DNA of 64,000 nt, taken from the NCBI RefSeq assembly GCF_004216535.1, contig NZ_SGWX01000001.1, forward strand, positions 124,001-188,000, written 5' to 3'. The notes beneath the pieces were generated by a model. That model made no database searches, was not told the origin of the DNA, and saw only the letters and a program-made list of their open reading frames with translations. Origin of the DNA: Xylanimonas ulmi. Lineage in GTDB: Bacteria > Actinomycetota > Actinomycetes > Actinomycetales > Cellulomonadaceae. Position numbers and translations under genes: made by a program. Shown here one piece after another: positions 25,309-33,153 of this stretch; position 1 is the first letter of the stretch; every line of letters starts with the position of its first letter.

Positions 25309-26334
25309 TTAGTGGGGGAGGTGAAGGGTGGGTGGCGTGGGGCGGCGGGGGCGCCAGCCTGCTGTGGTGAGGCGGCGGGCGACCTCATCGGCGACGCGCC
25401 CGCTCCACGCGTCGCGTCCGGTGAAGCGCAACACCGCCCCGAGGTCGGCGAGAAGGTTCTGCCGGGTGCGGTCGCGCACGACGGCGAGAGGGGTGCTGTG
25501 GACGTCCTGCCCGTCGATCTCCGCGAACAGCCACCCGCCGCGGGGCAAGAGCCAGGCCATGTCGACGCGCGCGATAAGGATGCCGGCGTGGTTCCTGACC
25601 TCCAGTTGAAGCCGGTCGGGCGGGCATCCAGCGTCCTCACAGGAGAGCCGTGCCCAGGTCTCGGCCGGCGACTGAGAGCCGGGATTCACCTGGTCGAGCC
25701 ACTCGCGCGCTTGCGCGGCCCCCGGCCGGTGCCACACCCGACGCCTGACCTCCCTCAGTCCGTCAAGGTCGATGAGGCCGCGGCTGACGACGTCGTCGAG
25801 CAGAGCGACGGCGTAGCGCCGGCGCCCGGGACGGCTGGCGAGTTCGAGCAGCGCTTGCGCGACGGCGCAGGGCAGGGGAGCGGCGCGCAGACCGCGGACG
25901 ATGACGACGTCGTCCGACCGGCGTGCGCGCCGGACCGAGCCACGGCCGGGTGACGTTCGCGGTGCGCGCCGGGGGATGGTGACCGCGGGGTCGAAGTCCG
26001 CGGGCAGGCCGCGCACCTCGTGGAGGGCGAGCGCGGCGAGTCCGACCGCAATCGCGGCCGATCCCCGCTCGAACAGGGCGAGGATCGCGGCGCGACGATG
26101 AAGGTGGTCGACGACGGCGCCGGGCCGCTCCCACCCCTGTGCGCGCGCCCAGTGCGGCGTGCGGTCCACCACGGGGACGAGTTCGACGTCGAACACGCCC
26201 CGCGAGACCCGCACGAGCGTTCCCTGCGCCACCTTGTCGGCGACGCGCTGCCGTGGCACGCCGCACGCGGCGAGCTGCCGACTCGTCACGAGCCCCTCCT
26301 GCTGCGAGGCGAGCCTGACCACCCCGTCCGGCAC
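25309..26334 (-). CDS. Orphan AbiEi-like regulator fused to a DUF559/endonuclease-like domain
   Basis: The 341-aa product starts with a winged helix of the AbiEi_4 antitoxin type (RLASQQEGLVTSRQLAACGV, then QGTLVRVSRGVF), a middle region with FERGSAAIAVGLAALALHEV, and a C-terminal segment like the Vsr/DUF559 nuclease fold (LEVRNHAGILIARVDMAW and LFAEIDGQDVHS, with acidic residues at the expected places). No AbiEii nucleotidyltransferase toxin is next to it. The GTG at 26334 was chosen because earlier codons come from a G-run and give low-complexity WGVGVGWDG; ATG 26391 is the alternative. A regulatory, nuclease or defence role is inferred from folds only. Near-identical hairpins flank it. Confidence 0.68.
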   Translation of the reverse strand: MPDGVVRLASQQEGLVTSRQLAACGVPRQRVADKVAQGTLVRVSRGVFDVELVPVVDRTPHWARAQGWERPGAVVDHLHRRAAILALFERGSAAIAVGLAALALHEVRGLPADFDPAVTIPRRAPRTSPGRGSVRRARRSDDVVIVRGLRAAPLPCAVAQALLELASRPGRRRYAVALLDDVVSRGLIDLDGLREVRRRVWHRPGAAQAREWLDQVNPGSQSPAETWARLSCEDAGCPPDRLQLEVRNHAGILIARVDMAWLLPRGGWLFAEIDGQDVHSTPLAVVRDRTRQNLLADLGAVLRFTGRDAWSGRVADEVARRLTTAGWRPRRPTPPTLHLPH

Positions 26335-26433
26335 CCCACTCGACCGCCTCACCGCCCCATCCCACCCCACCCCCACCCCCCACCGCCGCACCCACCCCCA
26401 CCCCTGTGGACAACGCGGGACTTCCGGGCACTT

Positions 26434-26504
26434 CTGCAGAAACGGGACCCTGACGGTCCGGTTCTGGGCCTCATAACCGGACCGTCAGGGTCCCATTTCG
26501 GCAG
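26434..26504. terminator. Second copy of the long hairpin, upstream of the AbiEi-type gene
   Basis: Arms 26434-26463 and 26475-26504 pair over 30 bp with two mismatches around the 11-nt loop CTGGGCCTCAT. It lies 27 nt after the cebR stop (minus strand) and so can end the ceb operon, while its sequence duplicates the hairpin at 25214-25280. Confidence 0.72.
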
Positions 26505-26530
26505 GTGGGTGGGTGGGGGGTGGGTGGGGG
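26504..26530 (+). other. G-quadruplex-prone tract at the cebR stop codon
   Basis: Six runs of three or more G separated by single T bases abut the cebR TAA (26531-26533). C-rich counterparts lie at 25187-25212 and about 26350-26404, so each hairpin of the cassette is bordered by a possible G4 on one strand. Confidence 0.6.
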
Positions 26531-27538
26531 TTAGGCGCTTTCGCCCTCGATGAGGGTGGGGGTGAAGATTTGGGGGGTTGTGGGGACGGGGGCTCCGGCG
26601 AGGAGGGCGAGCAACGCGGCGGTGGCGGCCATCGTCGTGCGGATCACCGGGTTGTGCACCGTCGTCAGCCGTGGGCTGGTGTGTTGTGCGATCCCCAGGT
26701 CGTCGAAGCCGACCAGCGCGACGTCGTCGGGCACCCGCGCCCCGCGCGAGTGCAGCGTGCGCAGCACCCCCTCGGCCATGAGGTCGGACGCGGCGAAGAT
26801 GCCGTCGAGGTCGGGGTGCGCGTCGAGCAGGCGGGAGGCGGCCGCCGCGCCCCCTGAGGCCGTGAAGTCGCACTCGACGACGGCGTCGTCACGCAGGCCG
26901 TGCTCGCGGAGTGTGTCGCGCCACCCCTGGAGCCGGTCGATGCCGGCCGGCATGTCGAGCGGCCCGGTGATCGTGCCGATGCGCCGTCGCCCGCTGTCGA
27001 TGAGCCGCTGGGTCGCCAGGCGCGCGCCCGCGACGTTGTCGACGTCGACGTAGTGGTGTGTCGCGTCGCCGAACGGGCGGCCCACGAACACCGCGGGCAG
27101 TTGTGCTCGCGCGAGCGCCGACTCGAGCTGGTCGCGGCGGTGGTGCGAGGCGACGATCGCCCCGTCGACGTGACCCGAGGCGAGGTAGCGCGCGAGGCGG
27201 CCGGGGCCCTCGTCGACGCGGTTGAGCAGCAGCACGAGCTGCAGGTCGGCGCCCACCAGGCCGTCCGACACGCCCCGGATCACGCCGGTGAGGAACGGGT
27301 CGGTGAGCACGAGCGTGTCGGGCTCGGGCACCACCAGTGCGATCGAGTCGGTGCGTCGCGTCACGAGCGAGCGCGCCGCGCGGTTCGGCGAGTAGCCCAG
27401 GCGTGCGACCGCGTCGTCGACGGCGGCCTGAGCCTCGGGCGAGACGCGCTCGCCGCCGTTGATGGCGCGCGAGGCCGTCGAGCGCGAGACGCTCGCCTCG
27501 CGCGCGACGTCGTCGAGTGTCGGCTGCGCGCCGCTCAC
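26531..27538 (-). CDS. cebR: LacI-family regulator, probable CebR (cellobiose-responsive repressor)
   Basis: The 335-aa protein has an N-terminal LacI helix-turn-helix (PTLDDVAREASVSRSTASRA, hinge helix RLGYSPNRAARSLVTRR) and a periplasmic-binding-like ligand domain (DGIFAASDLMAEGVLR, DDVALVGFDDLGIAQHTSP). It is the last gene of the ceb operon, overlapping bglC by GTGA. By analogy with Streptomyces CebR and Thermobifida CelR it should bind TGGGAGCGCTCCCA and leave it on binding cellobiose; exact and near-exact sites stand before cbp and cebE. Being inside the operon it would be autoregulated. Sugar specificity is inferred from the operon. Confidence 0.88.
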   Translation of the reverse strand: MSGAQPTLDDVAREASVSRSTASRAINGGERVSPEAQAAVDDAVARLGYSPNRAARSLVTRRTDSIALVVPEPDTLVLTDPFLTGVIRGVSDGLVGADLQLVLLLNRVDEGPGRLARYLASGHVDGAIVASHHRRDQLESALARAQLPAVFVGRPFGDATHHYVDVDNVAGARLATQRLIDSGRRRIGTITGPLDMPAGIDRLQGWRDTLREHGLRDDAVVECDFTASGGAAAASRLLDAHPDLDGIFAASDLMAEGVLRTLHSRGARVPDDVALVGFDDLGIAQHTSPRLTTVHNPVIRTTMAATAALLALLAGAPVPTTPQIFTPTLIEGESA

Positions 27539-29223
27539 GAGTCAGCCCCTCGCGGCCCGACGGCGCCGCGCGCCGCAGCCCTCGCGCCCCCGGCCCCGTC
27601 ATCGCCCCCGGCGGCGCGCCCGTCAGCGGCCCCGCCAGTGACCCCGTCAGCGCTCTGGTCGGCGCCTGCGACGGCGCTCGCATCCGGCACGACGCCGGTG
27701 CGCGCCACCTGCCCGTACCAGCGCCCCGACGCCTTGACGGTCCGCCGTTGTGTCGCGTAGTCGGTGCGCACGATCCCGAACCGCTTGGAGTACCCGTGCG
27801 CCCACTCGAAGTTGTCGAGCAGCGACCAGGCGAAGTACCCGCGCACGTCGGCGCCCGCGTCGATGGCGTCCTTGACGGCCCGCAGGTGCGCGTCGAGGTA
27901 GGCCAGGCGGTCGCCGCTGTCGTCGACGAACCCGTCGTCGTCGGCGACGTCGTCGTAGGCGGCGCCGTTCTCGGTGACGTACAGCGCCACGCCCGCCGGC
28001 CCGGTGTAGTCGCGGTGCAGGCGCGTGAGCAGGCGGGTCAGCCCCTCGGGCTGCACCTCCCAGCCCATCGCCGTGCGCGGCAGACCGCGACCGTGGTGGT
28101 GGACGCCCTCGGGGGACGGCGTCGGCGCCTGCGTGTGGCGGCGGGGCGCGTCGGCGTCGTCGCGCACGCCGTCGGGCCGGTCGGTCACGCCCGCGTCGAC
28201 GACGGCGGGGGGCGTCGCGGCGACGGATGAGCCGTTGTAGTAGTTGACGCCCAGGGCGTCGATGGGCGTCGAGATGAGCGGCAGGTCGCCGTCGCGCACG
28301 ACGTCGTCGAGGCCGTAGGGCGCGAGCCACTCGCGCACGTCGGCGGGGTAGTCGCCGCGCAGCACCGGGTCGAGGAACGTGCGGTTGAACAGCCCGTCGT
28401 GCTTGGCGGCCGCGGCCACGTCGGCGGGGTTGGCCGGGTCGACGGGGTCGGCGACCGTGAGGTTGACGGTCAGGCCGACGACGGCGGTGGGGTCGACCTC
28501 GCGGATCGCGGCGGCGGCCAGGCCGTGGCCCAGCAGCAGGTGGTGCGCGGCGGCGACGCCGTCGCGGCGCGAGGTGCGGCCGGGCGCGTGCTCCCCGCCG
28601 ATGTAGGACAGGAACGACGAGCACCAGGGCTCGTTGAGCGTGGTCCACACGCGCACACGGTCACCCAGCGCCTCGTGCGCCGTCATCGCGTAGTCCGCGA
28701 ACCGGTAGGCGGTCTCGCGCGCGGGCCACCCGCCGGCGTCCTCGAGCGCCTGCGGCAGGTCCCAGTGGTAGAGCGTGACCCACGGCAGGATGTCCGCGGC
28801 GAGCAGCTCGTCGACGAGCCGGTCGTAGAACGCCAGGCCGCGCGGGTTGGGGGCGCCGCCGTCGGGCCGCACCCGCGCCCACGACGTCGAGAACCGGTAG
28901 GCGCCCAGATGGAGCGAGCGCATGAGGGCGACGTCGTCGCGGTAGCGGTGGTAGTGGTCGCACGCGACCGCGCCGTCGTCGCCGCCCGCGACGGCGCCCG
29001 GCACGCGCGCGAACACGTCCCAGATCGAGTCGGTGCGTCCGTCCTCGGCGGTGGCGCCCTCGATCTGGAAGGCGGCTGTGGCCGCGCCCCACACGAACCC
29101 CGGGGGGAAGGCGACCGCGCCCGTCGCGTTCGACGTCGGGGCGAGCGGCGCGCTCGGAGCGAACGGGAGGGTGGTCCCCGGGGCGGGGCGGCGGGGGCCG
29201 GCGGCCGGCACGGCGAACGGCAT
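27535..29223 (-). CDS. bglC: GH1 beta-glucosidase
   Basis: The 562-aa enzyme hydrolyses cellobiose and other beta-glucosides to glucose in the cytoplasm (no signal peptide). Catalytic acid/base is E198 in TTLNEPW and nucleophile E418 in LYVTENGAAY; WGAATAAFQIEG and YFAWSLLDNFEWAHGYSKRF are GH1 signatures. The domain ends near ASGRWYGQVART (about 505), after which some 55 residues of Ala/Gly/Asp-rich sequence follow, unusual for GH1 and probably disordered. About 35 extra residues also precede the fold. It is downstream of cebG, from which a hairpin separates it, and overlaps cebR. Confidence 0.93.
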   Translation of the reverse strand: MPFAVPAAGPRRPAPGTTLPFAPSAPLAPTSNATGAVAFPPGFVWGAATAAFQIEGATAEDGRTDSIWDVFARVPGAVAGGDDGAVACDHYHRYRDDVALMRSLHLGAYRFSTSWARVRPDGGAPNPRGLAFYDRLVDELLAADILPWVTLYHWDLPQALEDAGGWPARETAYRFADYAMTAHEALGDRVRVWTTLNEPWCSSFLSYIGGEHAPGRTSRRDGVAAAHHLLLGHGLAAAAIREVDPTAVVGLTVNLTVADPVDPANPADVAAAAKHDGLFNRTFLDPVLRGDYPADVREWLAPYGLDDVVRDGDLPLISTPIDALGVNYYNGSSVAATPPAVVDAGVTDRPDGVRDDADAPRRHTQAPTPSPEGVHHHGRGLPRTAMGWEVQPEGLTRLLTRLHRDYTGPAGVALYVTENGAAYDDVADDDGFVDDSGDRLAYLDAHLRAVKDAIDAGADVRGYFAWSLLDNFEWAHGYSKRFGIVRTDYATQRRTVKASGRWYGQVARTGVVPDASAVAGADQSADGVTGGAADGRAAGGDDGAGGARAAARGAVGPRGADS

Positions 29224-29267
29224 CGATGCTCCTCAGGTCGGCGCGCGGGCTGGCCGCGCGGCAAGGG

Positions 29268-29300
29268 CGGGGCGCGGCCAGTCTCTCAGGCCGCGCCCCG
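29268..29300 (-). terminator. Hairpin between cebG and bglC (partial terminator or RNA stabiliser)
   Basis: Arms 29268-29279 and 29289-29300 pair perfectly over 12 bp with a 9-nt loop, inside the operon. It could lower bglC and cebR expression relative to the transporter genes. Confidence 0.55.
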
Positions 29301-29355
29301 GTGACGGCGGACCACGGCGCCGTCGCGTCGTCGGCCGCGTGGTCGGTGGGGTGAC

Positions 29356-30273
29356 TCAGCCCTTGACGGCGCCCGCCATAATCCCGGACACGAGCTGACG
29401 GCCCGCGAAGAAGAACACGATGATCAGCGGGAACGCCGTGAGCACGACGCCGGACATCACCAGTGTGTAGTCGGTGAACCGCGCGCCCTTGAGCGCGGCG
29501 GCGGCGACCGTCAGCATCGAGTTCTTGTTGGGGCCGAGGATCAACATGGGCCAGTAGTAGTTGGTCCACTGCGCCACGAAGGTGAACAGTGCGAGCATGG
29601 CGGCGGCCGGGCGGGCGGCGGGCAGCGCCACCGACCAGAACGTGCGGATCATCGACGCGCCGTCGACGCGGGCCGCCTCGATGAGCTCGAACGGCAGGGC
29701 GCCGTCGAGGTACTGCGTCATCCAGAACACGCCGAACGCGGTGACCAGGCCGGGGATCATGACGGCCGCGAGCGTCCCGAACAGGTGCAGGCGGGCCATC
29801 ATGATGTACAGCGGCACGACGGCGAGCTGCGTCGGGATCGCCATCGTGCCGATGACGAAGAACAGCAGCGGGCCGCGGCCGCGGAAGCGCAGCTTGGCGA
29901 ACGCGTACCCGGCGAGGGTCGAGAACAGCACGGTCGACAGCGCGCACACGGTCGAGACCAGCAGCGTGCCGCTGAGCGCGGTGAGGAAGTCGATCTCGCC
30001 GAACGCCGTGCTCAGGTTCCGGAACAGGCCCGAGCCGAGCTTGAGGGCGGGCAGCCCGTACTGGGTGTCGGTGGTGGGCTGCGACGCGATCGAGATGGCG
30101 TAGTACAGCGGGAACACCGAGACGAGCAGGACGGCCGTCAAGATCGCGTAGGACACCCAGCCGGGGCGGCGGCCCTCGCTCGTGACGACGATGCGACGCT
30201 TGCGCGCCGCGGCGTTTGCGACGCCCTTGCCGCCGACCTGGCGGATCGCGGCGACGGAGACCTCGCGGCTCAT
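29356..30273 (-). CDS. cebG: Cellobiose/cello-oligosaccharide ABC permease CebG
   Basis: The 305-aa MalG-type permease has six hydrophobic helices and the EAA loop EAARVDGASMIRTFWSVALP, which contacts the ATPase. Typical marks are FPLYYAISIAS near the first helix, AGYAFAKLRFRGRG and the C-terminal QLVSGIMAGAVKG. The ATG overlaps the cebF stop (ATGA). No ATPase gene is present in the operon; in Streptomyces a shared ATPase, MsiK, energises CebEFG, and the same is expected here. Confidence 0.9.
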   Translation of the reverse strand: MSREVSVAAIRQVGGKGVANAAARKRRIVVTSEGRRPGWVSYAILTAVLLVSVFPLYYAISIASQPTTDTQYGLPALKLGSGLFRNLSTAFGEIDFLTALSGTLLVSTVCALSTVLFSTLAGYAFAKLRFRGRGPLLFFVIGTMAIPTQLAVVPLYIMMARLHLFGTLAAVMIPGLVTAFGVFWMTQYLDGALPFELIEAARVDGASMIRTFWSVALPAARPAAAMLALFTFVAQWTNYYWPMLILGPNKNSMLTVAAAALKGARFTDYTLVMSGVVLTAFPLIIVFFFAGRQLVSGIMAGAVKG

Positions 30274-31346
30274 CGAGCCACCTCCTTGGCGTGGTGCTTG
30301 CGGGCGGGGGCGCCGCCGGCCGACGCGATACGCCGGGTGAGCAGGAAGTTGACGATCGCGAACGCCACCACGATGAGGAACAGCAGCCAGGCGACGGCGG
30401 CCGACCGGCCGAGGTTGGGCTGCCCGATCGAGACGTGGTTGAAGCCCAGGTCCCACAAGTACAGCGACACGGTCAGGAACTGGCGGTTGGGCCCGCCGTA
30501 TCCCGAGGTGCCCTGGGTGAACATCTGCGGCTCGTCGAAGATCTGCAGGCCGCCGATGGTCGAGGTGATGATGACGAAGATCAGCGTGGGCCGCAGCATC
30601 GGGATCGTCACCGACACGAGTTGGCGCACGCGCCCGGCGCCGTCGACCACGGACGCCTCGAACACATCGCGCGGAATGGCCTGCATGGCCGCCAGCAGGA
30701 TGAGCGTGTTGTAGCCCGTCCAGCGGAAGTTGACGATGCTCGCGATGGCGATGTGGCTCGCGAGCGTGTTGGCGTGCCAGGGCACGGGGCTGACGCCGAT
30801 CCACCCCAGGAACGTGTTGATGAGGCCCGACTGGTCGCTGAAGATCTGCGAGAAGATGATCGCCGCCGCGGACGGGGCGATGACGTAGGGCAGCAGCACG
30901 CCCATGCGCCAGAACGTCTTGGCCTTGAGGTTGGCGTCGAGGATGGCGGCCAGGATGAGCGCCGCGATGAGCTGCGGGATGGTCGAGATCAGGAAGATCG
31001 AGAACGTGTTGCGCAGCGCGTCCCAGAACGCGGGCTGGTTCAGCACCCACTGGAAGTTCGCGAAGATCGACGGGTCGGTCGATCCGCAGACCGCGCCGCA
31101 GACGGCGACGCCGCCGTCGCCCGTGATGGTGTTCCACTGCCGGGTCGCGACCCAGGCCGTGTAGATGAGGGGGAACAGGCCGGTCAGCGCGAACAGCAGG
31201 AAGAACGGCGAGATGTAGAGGTAGGGCGAGAGCCGGACGTCGAGGCGTCCGCGCCGGCCGCGTGCGCGCAGACGGCGCTCGTGGGCGTCGTCGTGGGCTG
31301 GGGGAGGGGTCTGGGGTTTGTCGGGGGCGACGGGGTTGGCGGTCAC
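30270..31346 (-). CDS. cebF: Cellobiose/cello-oligosaccharide ABC permease CebF
   Basis: The 358-aa MalF-type permease has a basic cytoplasmic N terminus, about six helices (YLYISPFFLLFALTGLFPLI first) and the EAA-like loop EASVVDGAGRVRQLVSVTIP. A short periplasmic loop has two cysteines (VAVCGAVCGSTD). GTG 31346 has AAGGA 6-7 nt upstream. It is preceded by a very stable hairpin that separates it from cebE and probably lowers its expression relative to the binding protein. Partner of CebG; the pair forms the membrane channel. Confidence 0.9.
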   Translation of the reverse strand: MTANPVAPDKPQTPPPAHDDAHERRLRARGRRGRLDVRLSPYLYISPFFLLFALTGLFPLIYTAWVATRQWNTITGDGGVAVCGAVCGSTDPSIFANFQWVLNQPAFWDALRNTFSIFLISTIPQLIAALILAAILDANLKAKTFWRMGVLLPYVIAPSAAAIIFSQIFSDQSGLINTFLGWIGVSPVPWHANTLASHIAIASIVNFRWTGYNTLILLAAMQAIPRDVFEASVVDGAGRVRQLVSVTIPMLRPTLIFVIITSTIGGLQIFDEPQMFTQGTSGYGGPNRQFLTVSLYLWDLGFNHVSIGQPNLGRSAAVAWLLFLIVVAFAIVNFLLTRRIASAGGAPARKHHAKEVAR

Positions 31347-31387
31347 GGCACGTCCTTGGGCGCTGGCACGGTCTCGACGGTGGGATG

Positions 31388-31424
31388 GCCCGTCCGGGGG
31401 CGCGGTGCGCGCCCCCGGACGGGC
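31388..31424 (-). terminator. Very stable hairpin between cebE and cebF
   Basis: A perfect 17-bp stem (31388-31404 with 31408-31424) closes a 3-nt loop 33 nt after the cebE stop. Such stem-loops after a binding-protein gene usually protect its mRNA and attenuate the permease genes (known from malE-malF). Confidence 0.7.
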
Positions 31425-31456
31425 GTGGCCGGGCGGTCAGGCCCGGCGAGGCTCCG

Positions 31457-32788
31457 TCAGGACAGCGCCTTGACGTCCTGCAGCCACTGGTCGAACGACT
31501 GCTGCGGTGACTGCTCCTTGGTGACGTCGACGCGGTTGAGCGCGTCGGCCATCTTGGTCTGGATGTCGAAGTACTGCGCGCCCTTGAACGGGACGACGGT
31601 CACGGCCTTGGCGCGGTTGGCGAAGATCTGCCCGACCGGGGCGTCGTTGAGGAACGGCTCGGTCTTGTCGGCGACGGACGGGTCGGCCTGCGCGGTCGGC
31701 GAGCTCGGGAAGTTGGACGCCGCGGCGAAGACGGCGGCCTGCTGCTCGGGCGCGGTGATCCACGCGGCGAGCTTGGCGGCCTCCTCCTTGACCTTGGACT
31801 GCTCGGGGACGACGAGGAACGAGCCGCCCCAGTTGCCGCCGCCGCCGGGGAAGACGTCGGCGATGTCCCAGCCGGTGAAGTCGGCGCCGGCGTTGCCCTT
31901 GATGTTGTTGATGAACCAGGCGGGGCACAGTGTCGTGGCGAACTTGTCGGACTTGAACGCCGCGTTGAAGTCGTCGCTCCACTGCTGCAGGCCGGCGGAC
32001 TGGCCGGCGAGGGCCGCCGCGGTCACCTTGTCGAAGGCGGCCTTGACGTCGGGGTTGGTGCCGGCGATGACGTTGCCGTCCTTGTCGACGTGCGAGTACT
32101 CGATCTGGTTGACCATGCCCTGGAAGACGGCGGCCGAGGAGTCGAACCACGCCTTGCCGGTCGCGTCGGTGTACTGCTGGCCGACCTCGAAGTACTTGTC
32201 CCAGGTGGCGTCGGCGCCGCCGAGCAGGGTGGCGACCTCGGCGCGGTCGGTCGGCAGGCCGGCGGCCGCGAACAGGTCGGAGCGGTAGCAGATGCCCTCG
32301 GGGCCGATGTCGGTGCCCAGGCCCACGACCTTGCCGTCGGGGGTGGTGCCCTGCTCCTTCTTCCAGTCGAGCCAGTCGTTGTCGCCCGCGTAGGCGCCCA
32401 GGTCCACGAACGCGTCGGGCTGGGCCATGATCGAGGGCATCCAGTCGACGTCGACGGCCTGGATGTCGTAGGCGCCCGTGCCGGTCGAGATGGCGGTGTT
32501 GAAGGCCGCGCGCGCGTCGTCCGACGACGCCGCCACGACCTCGTCGATCTTCACGTTGGGGTGTTCGGCCTCGTACTTGGCCCACAGGTCCGCGCCGGGG
32601 CGGGTGTCGCTGGGGGCGCCCAGGCCGAAGTTGTTGAACGTGCTCACCTTGATGGTGACCTGGCCGCCGGCGTCGGTCGTGTCGCCCGAGGCGTCGTCCG
32701 AGCCGCCGTTCGAGCATGCCGAGGCGGCGAGCGCCAGGACAGCGGCGCCTGCGACGGCGCCGAAGCCCTTCCTGGTCGCGTTCTTCAC
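31457..32788 (-). CDS. cebE: Cellobiose-binding lipoprotein CebE (ABC solute-binding protein)
   Basis: The 443-aa precursor has a lipoprotein signal peptide (KNATRKGFGAVAGAAVLALA) with lipobox AASAC, so the mature protein is anchored by Cys, then a Gly/Asp/Ser linker and a family 1 (MalE-type) binding domain starting VTIKVSTFNNFG. Internal marks are DADLWAKYEAEHPNVKIDEV-like and DVDWMPSIMAQPDAFVDLG. The GTG has AAGGAGGTCACT directly upstream, an ideal ribosome site. Two CebR-type boxes lie 134-169 nt upstream. It delivers cellobiose or longer cello-oligosaccharides to CebF and CebG. Confidence 0.92.
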   Translation of the reverse strand: MKNATRKGFGAVAGAAVLALAASACSNGGSDDASGDTTDAGGQVTIKVSTFNNFGLGAPSDTRPGADLWAKYEAEHPNVKIDEVVAASSDDARAAFNTAISTGTGAYDIQAVDVDWMPSIMAQPDAFVDLGAYAGDNDWLDWKKEQGTTPDGKVVGLGTDIGPEGICYRSDLFAAAGLPTDRAEVATLLGGADATWDKYFEVGQQYTDATGKAWFDSSAAVFQGMVNQIEYSHVDKDGNVIAGTNPDVKAAFDKVTAAALAGQSAGLQQWSDDFNAAFKSDKFATTLCPAWFINNIKGNAGADFTGWDIADVFPGGGGNWGGSFLVVPEQSKVKEEAAKLAAWITAPEQQAAVFAAASNFPSSPTAQADPSVADKTEPFLNDAPVGQIFANRAKAVTVVPFKGAQYFDIQTKMADALNRVDVTKEQSPQQSFDQWLQDVKALS

Positions 32789-32921
32789 AGTGACCTCCTT
32801 GTCTGAGGGCGGCCGGTCGGCGGCCCTTCCAGCCGTGCGACGGCGAGTGTGGGCCCGGACCCCGCGGCGGTGCAGTGGTCGTGGGCCGTGCCCCTGGACT
32901 TCCTCGTCTGTCGCCCGCGAG

Positions 32922-32935
32922 TGGTAGCGCTCCCA
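32922..32935. promoter_or_regulatory. CebR-type box 1 upstream of cebE
   Basis: TGGTAGCGCTCCCA differs from the perfect CebR palindrome at one position. Its centre is 22 bp, about two helical turns, from box 2. Confidence 0.75.
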
Positions 32936-32943
32936 CACTGATG

Positions 32944-32957
32944 TGGTAGCGCTCCCA
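32944..32957. promoter_or_regulatory. CebR-type box 2 upstream of cebE
   Basis: An identical copy of box 1, same orientation. Same-face spacing would allow two repressor dimers to bind side by side and cooperate. Confidence 0.75.
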
Positions 32958-33036
32958 CGCACTGTCTGAACTGTGGATCGGCCAGGGGGCGCCCGTCAAG
33001 GCCAAGCGGCTGCGGGCCCGGTCCGAGGCGACCACT

Positions 33037-33050
33037 CGAAAGCGTTTTCG
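33037..33050. promoter_or_regulatory. Second type of LacI-like operator upstream of cebE
   Basis: CGAAAGCGTTTTCG has 5-bp arms CGAAA/TTTCG around GCGT, like the GAAA-N-CG-N-TTTC sites of other LacI members. It may serve a different sugar regulator and lies about 250 nt before cebE. Confidence 0.45.
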
Positions 33051-33153
33051 CAGGTCAGGCGCGAGAGGCCATCGTGCGCGTGATCAGATCGTTATGGGTC
33101 GCTTGGTCACACCTCGGCGTGCGCCCTCGTCCTGGGCGTCAGCGCCCTGGGTG

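Larger units (their letters stand above)
25187..26530. other. Hairpin-bounded cassette inserted between cbp and cebR
   Basis: The stretch has one gene (AbiEi-DUF559 type). Each end has a C/G-rich tract followed inward by a 28-30-bp hairpin. The outermost 22 nt of the two hairpins (25209-25230 and 26486-26507) are perfect inverted repeats of each other, continuing outward into C-rich (25187-25208) and G-rich (26508-26530) runs. This looks like a small non-autonomous element with terminal inverted repeats. No transposase and no clear target duplication were seen, so mobility is inferred. Confidence 0.5.
32789..33153. other. Control region upstream of cebE
   Basis: This 365-nt gap has no gene. 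It holds the cebE ribosome site, a long leader, two 14-bp CebR-type boxes and, farther up, a different LacI-type dyad (33037-33050). On the minus strand TTCAGA and TACCAC, 16 nt apart, overlap the upstream box and could be the promoter. The last part is the 3' flank of the DUF2505 gene. Confidence 0.6.

Noticed and set aside
26405-26413. TGTGGACAA, the complement of the DnaA-box consensus TTGTCCACA
   Set aside because: A single 9-mer in 64 kb is compatible with chance and no cluster of boxes or origin genes is present.
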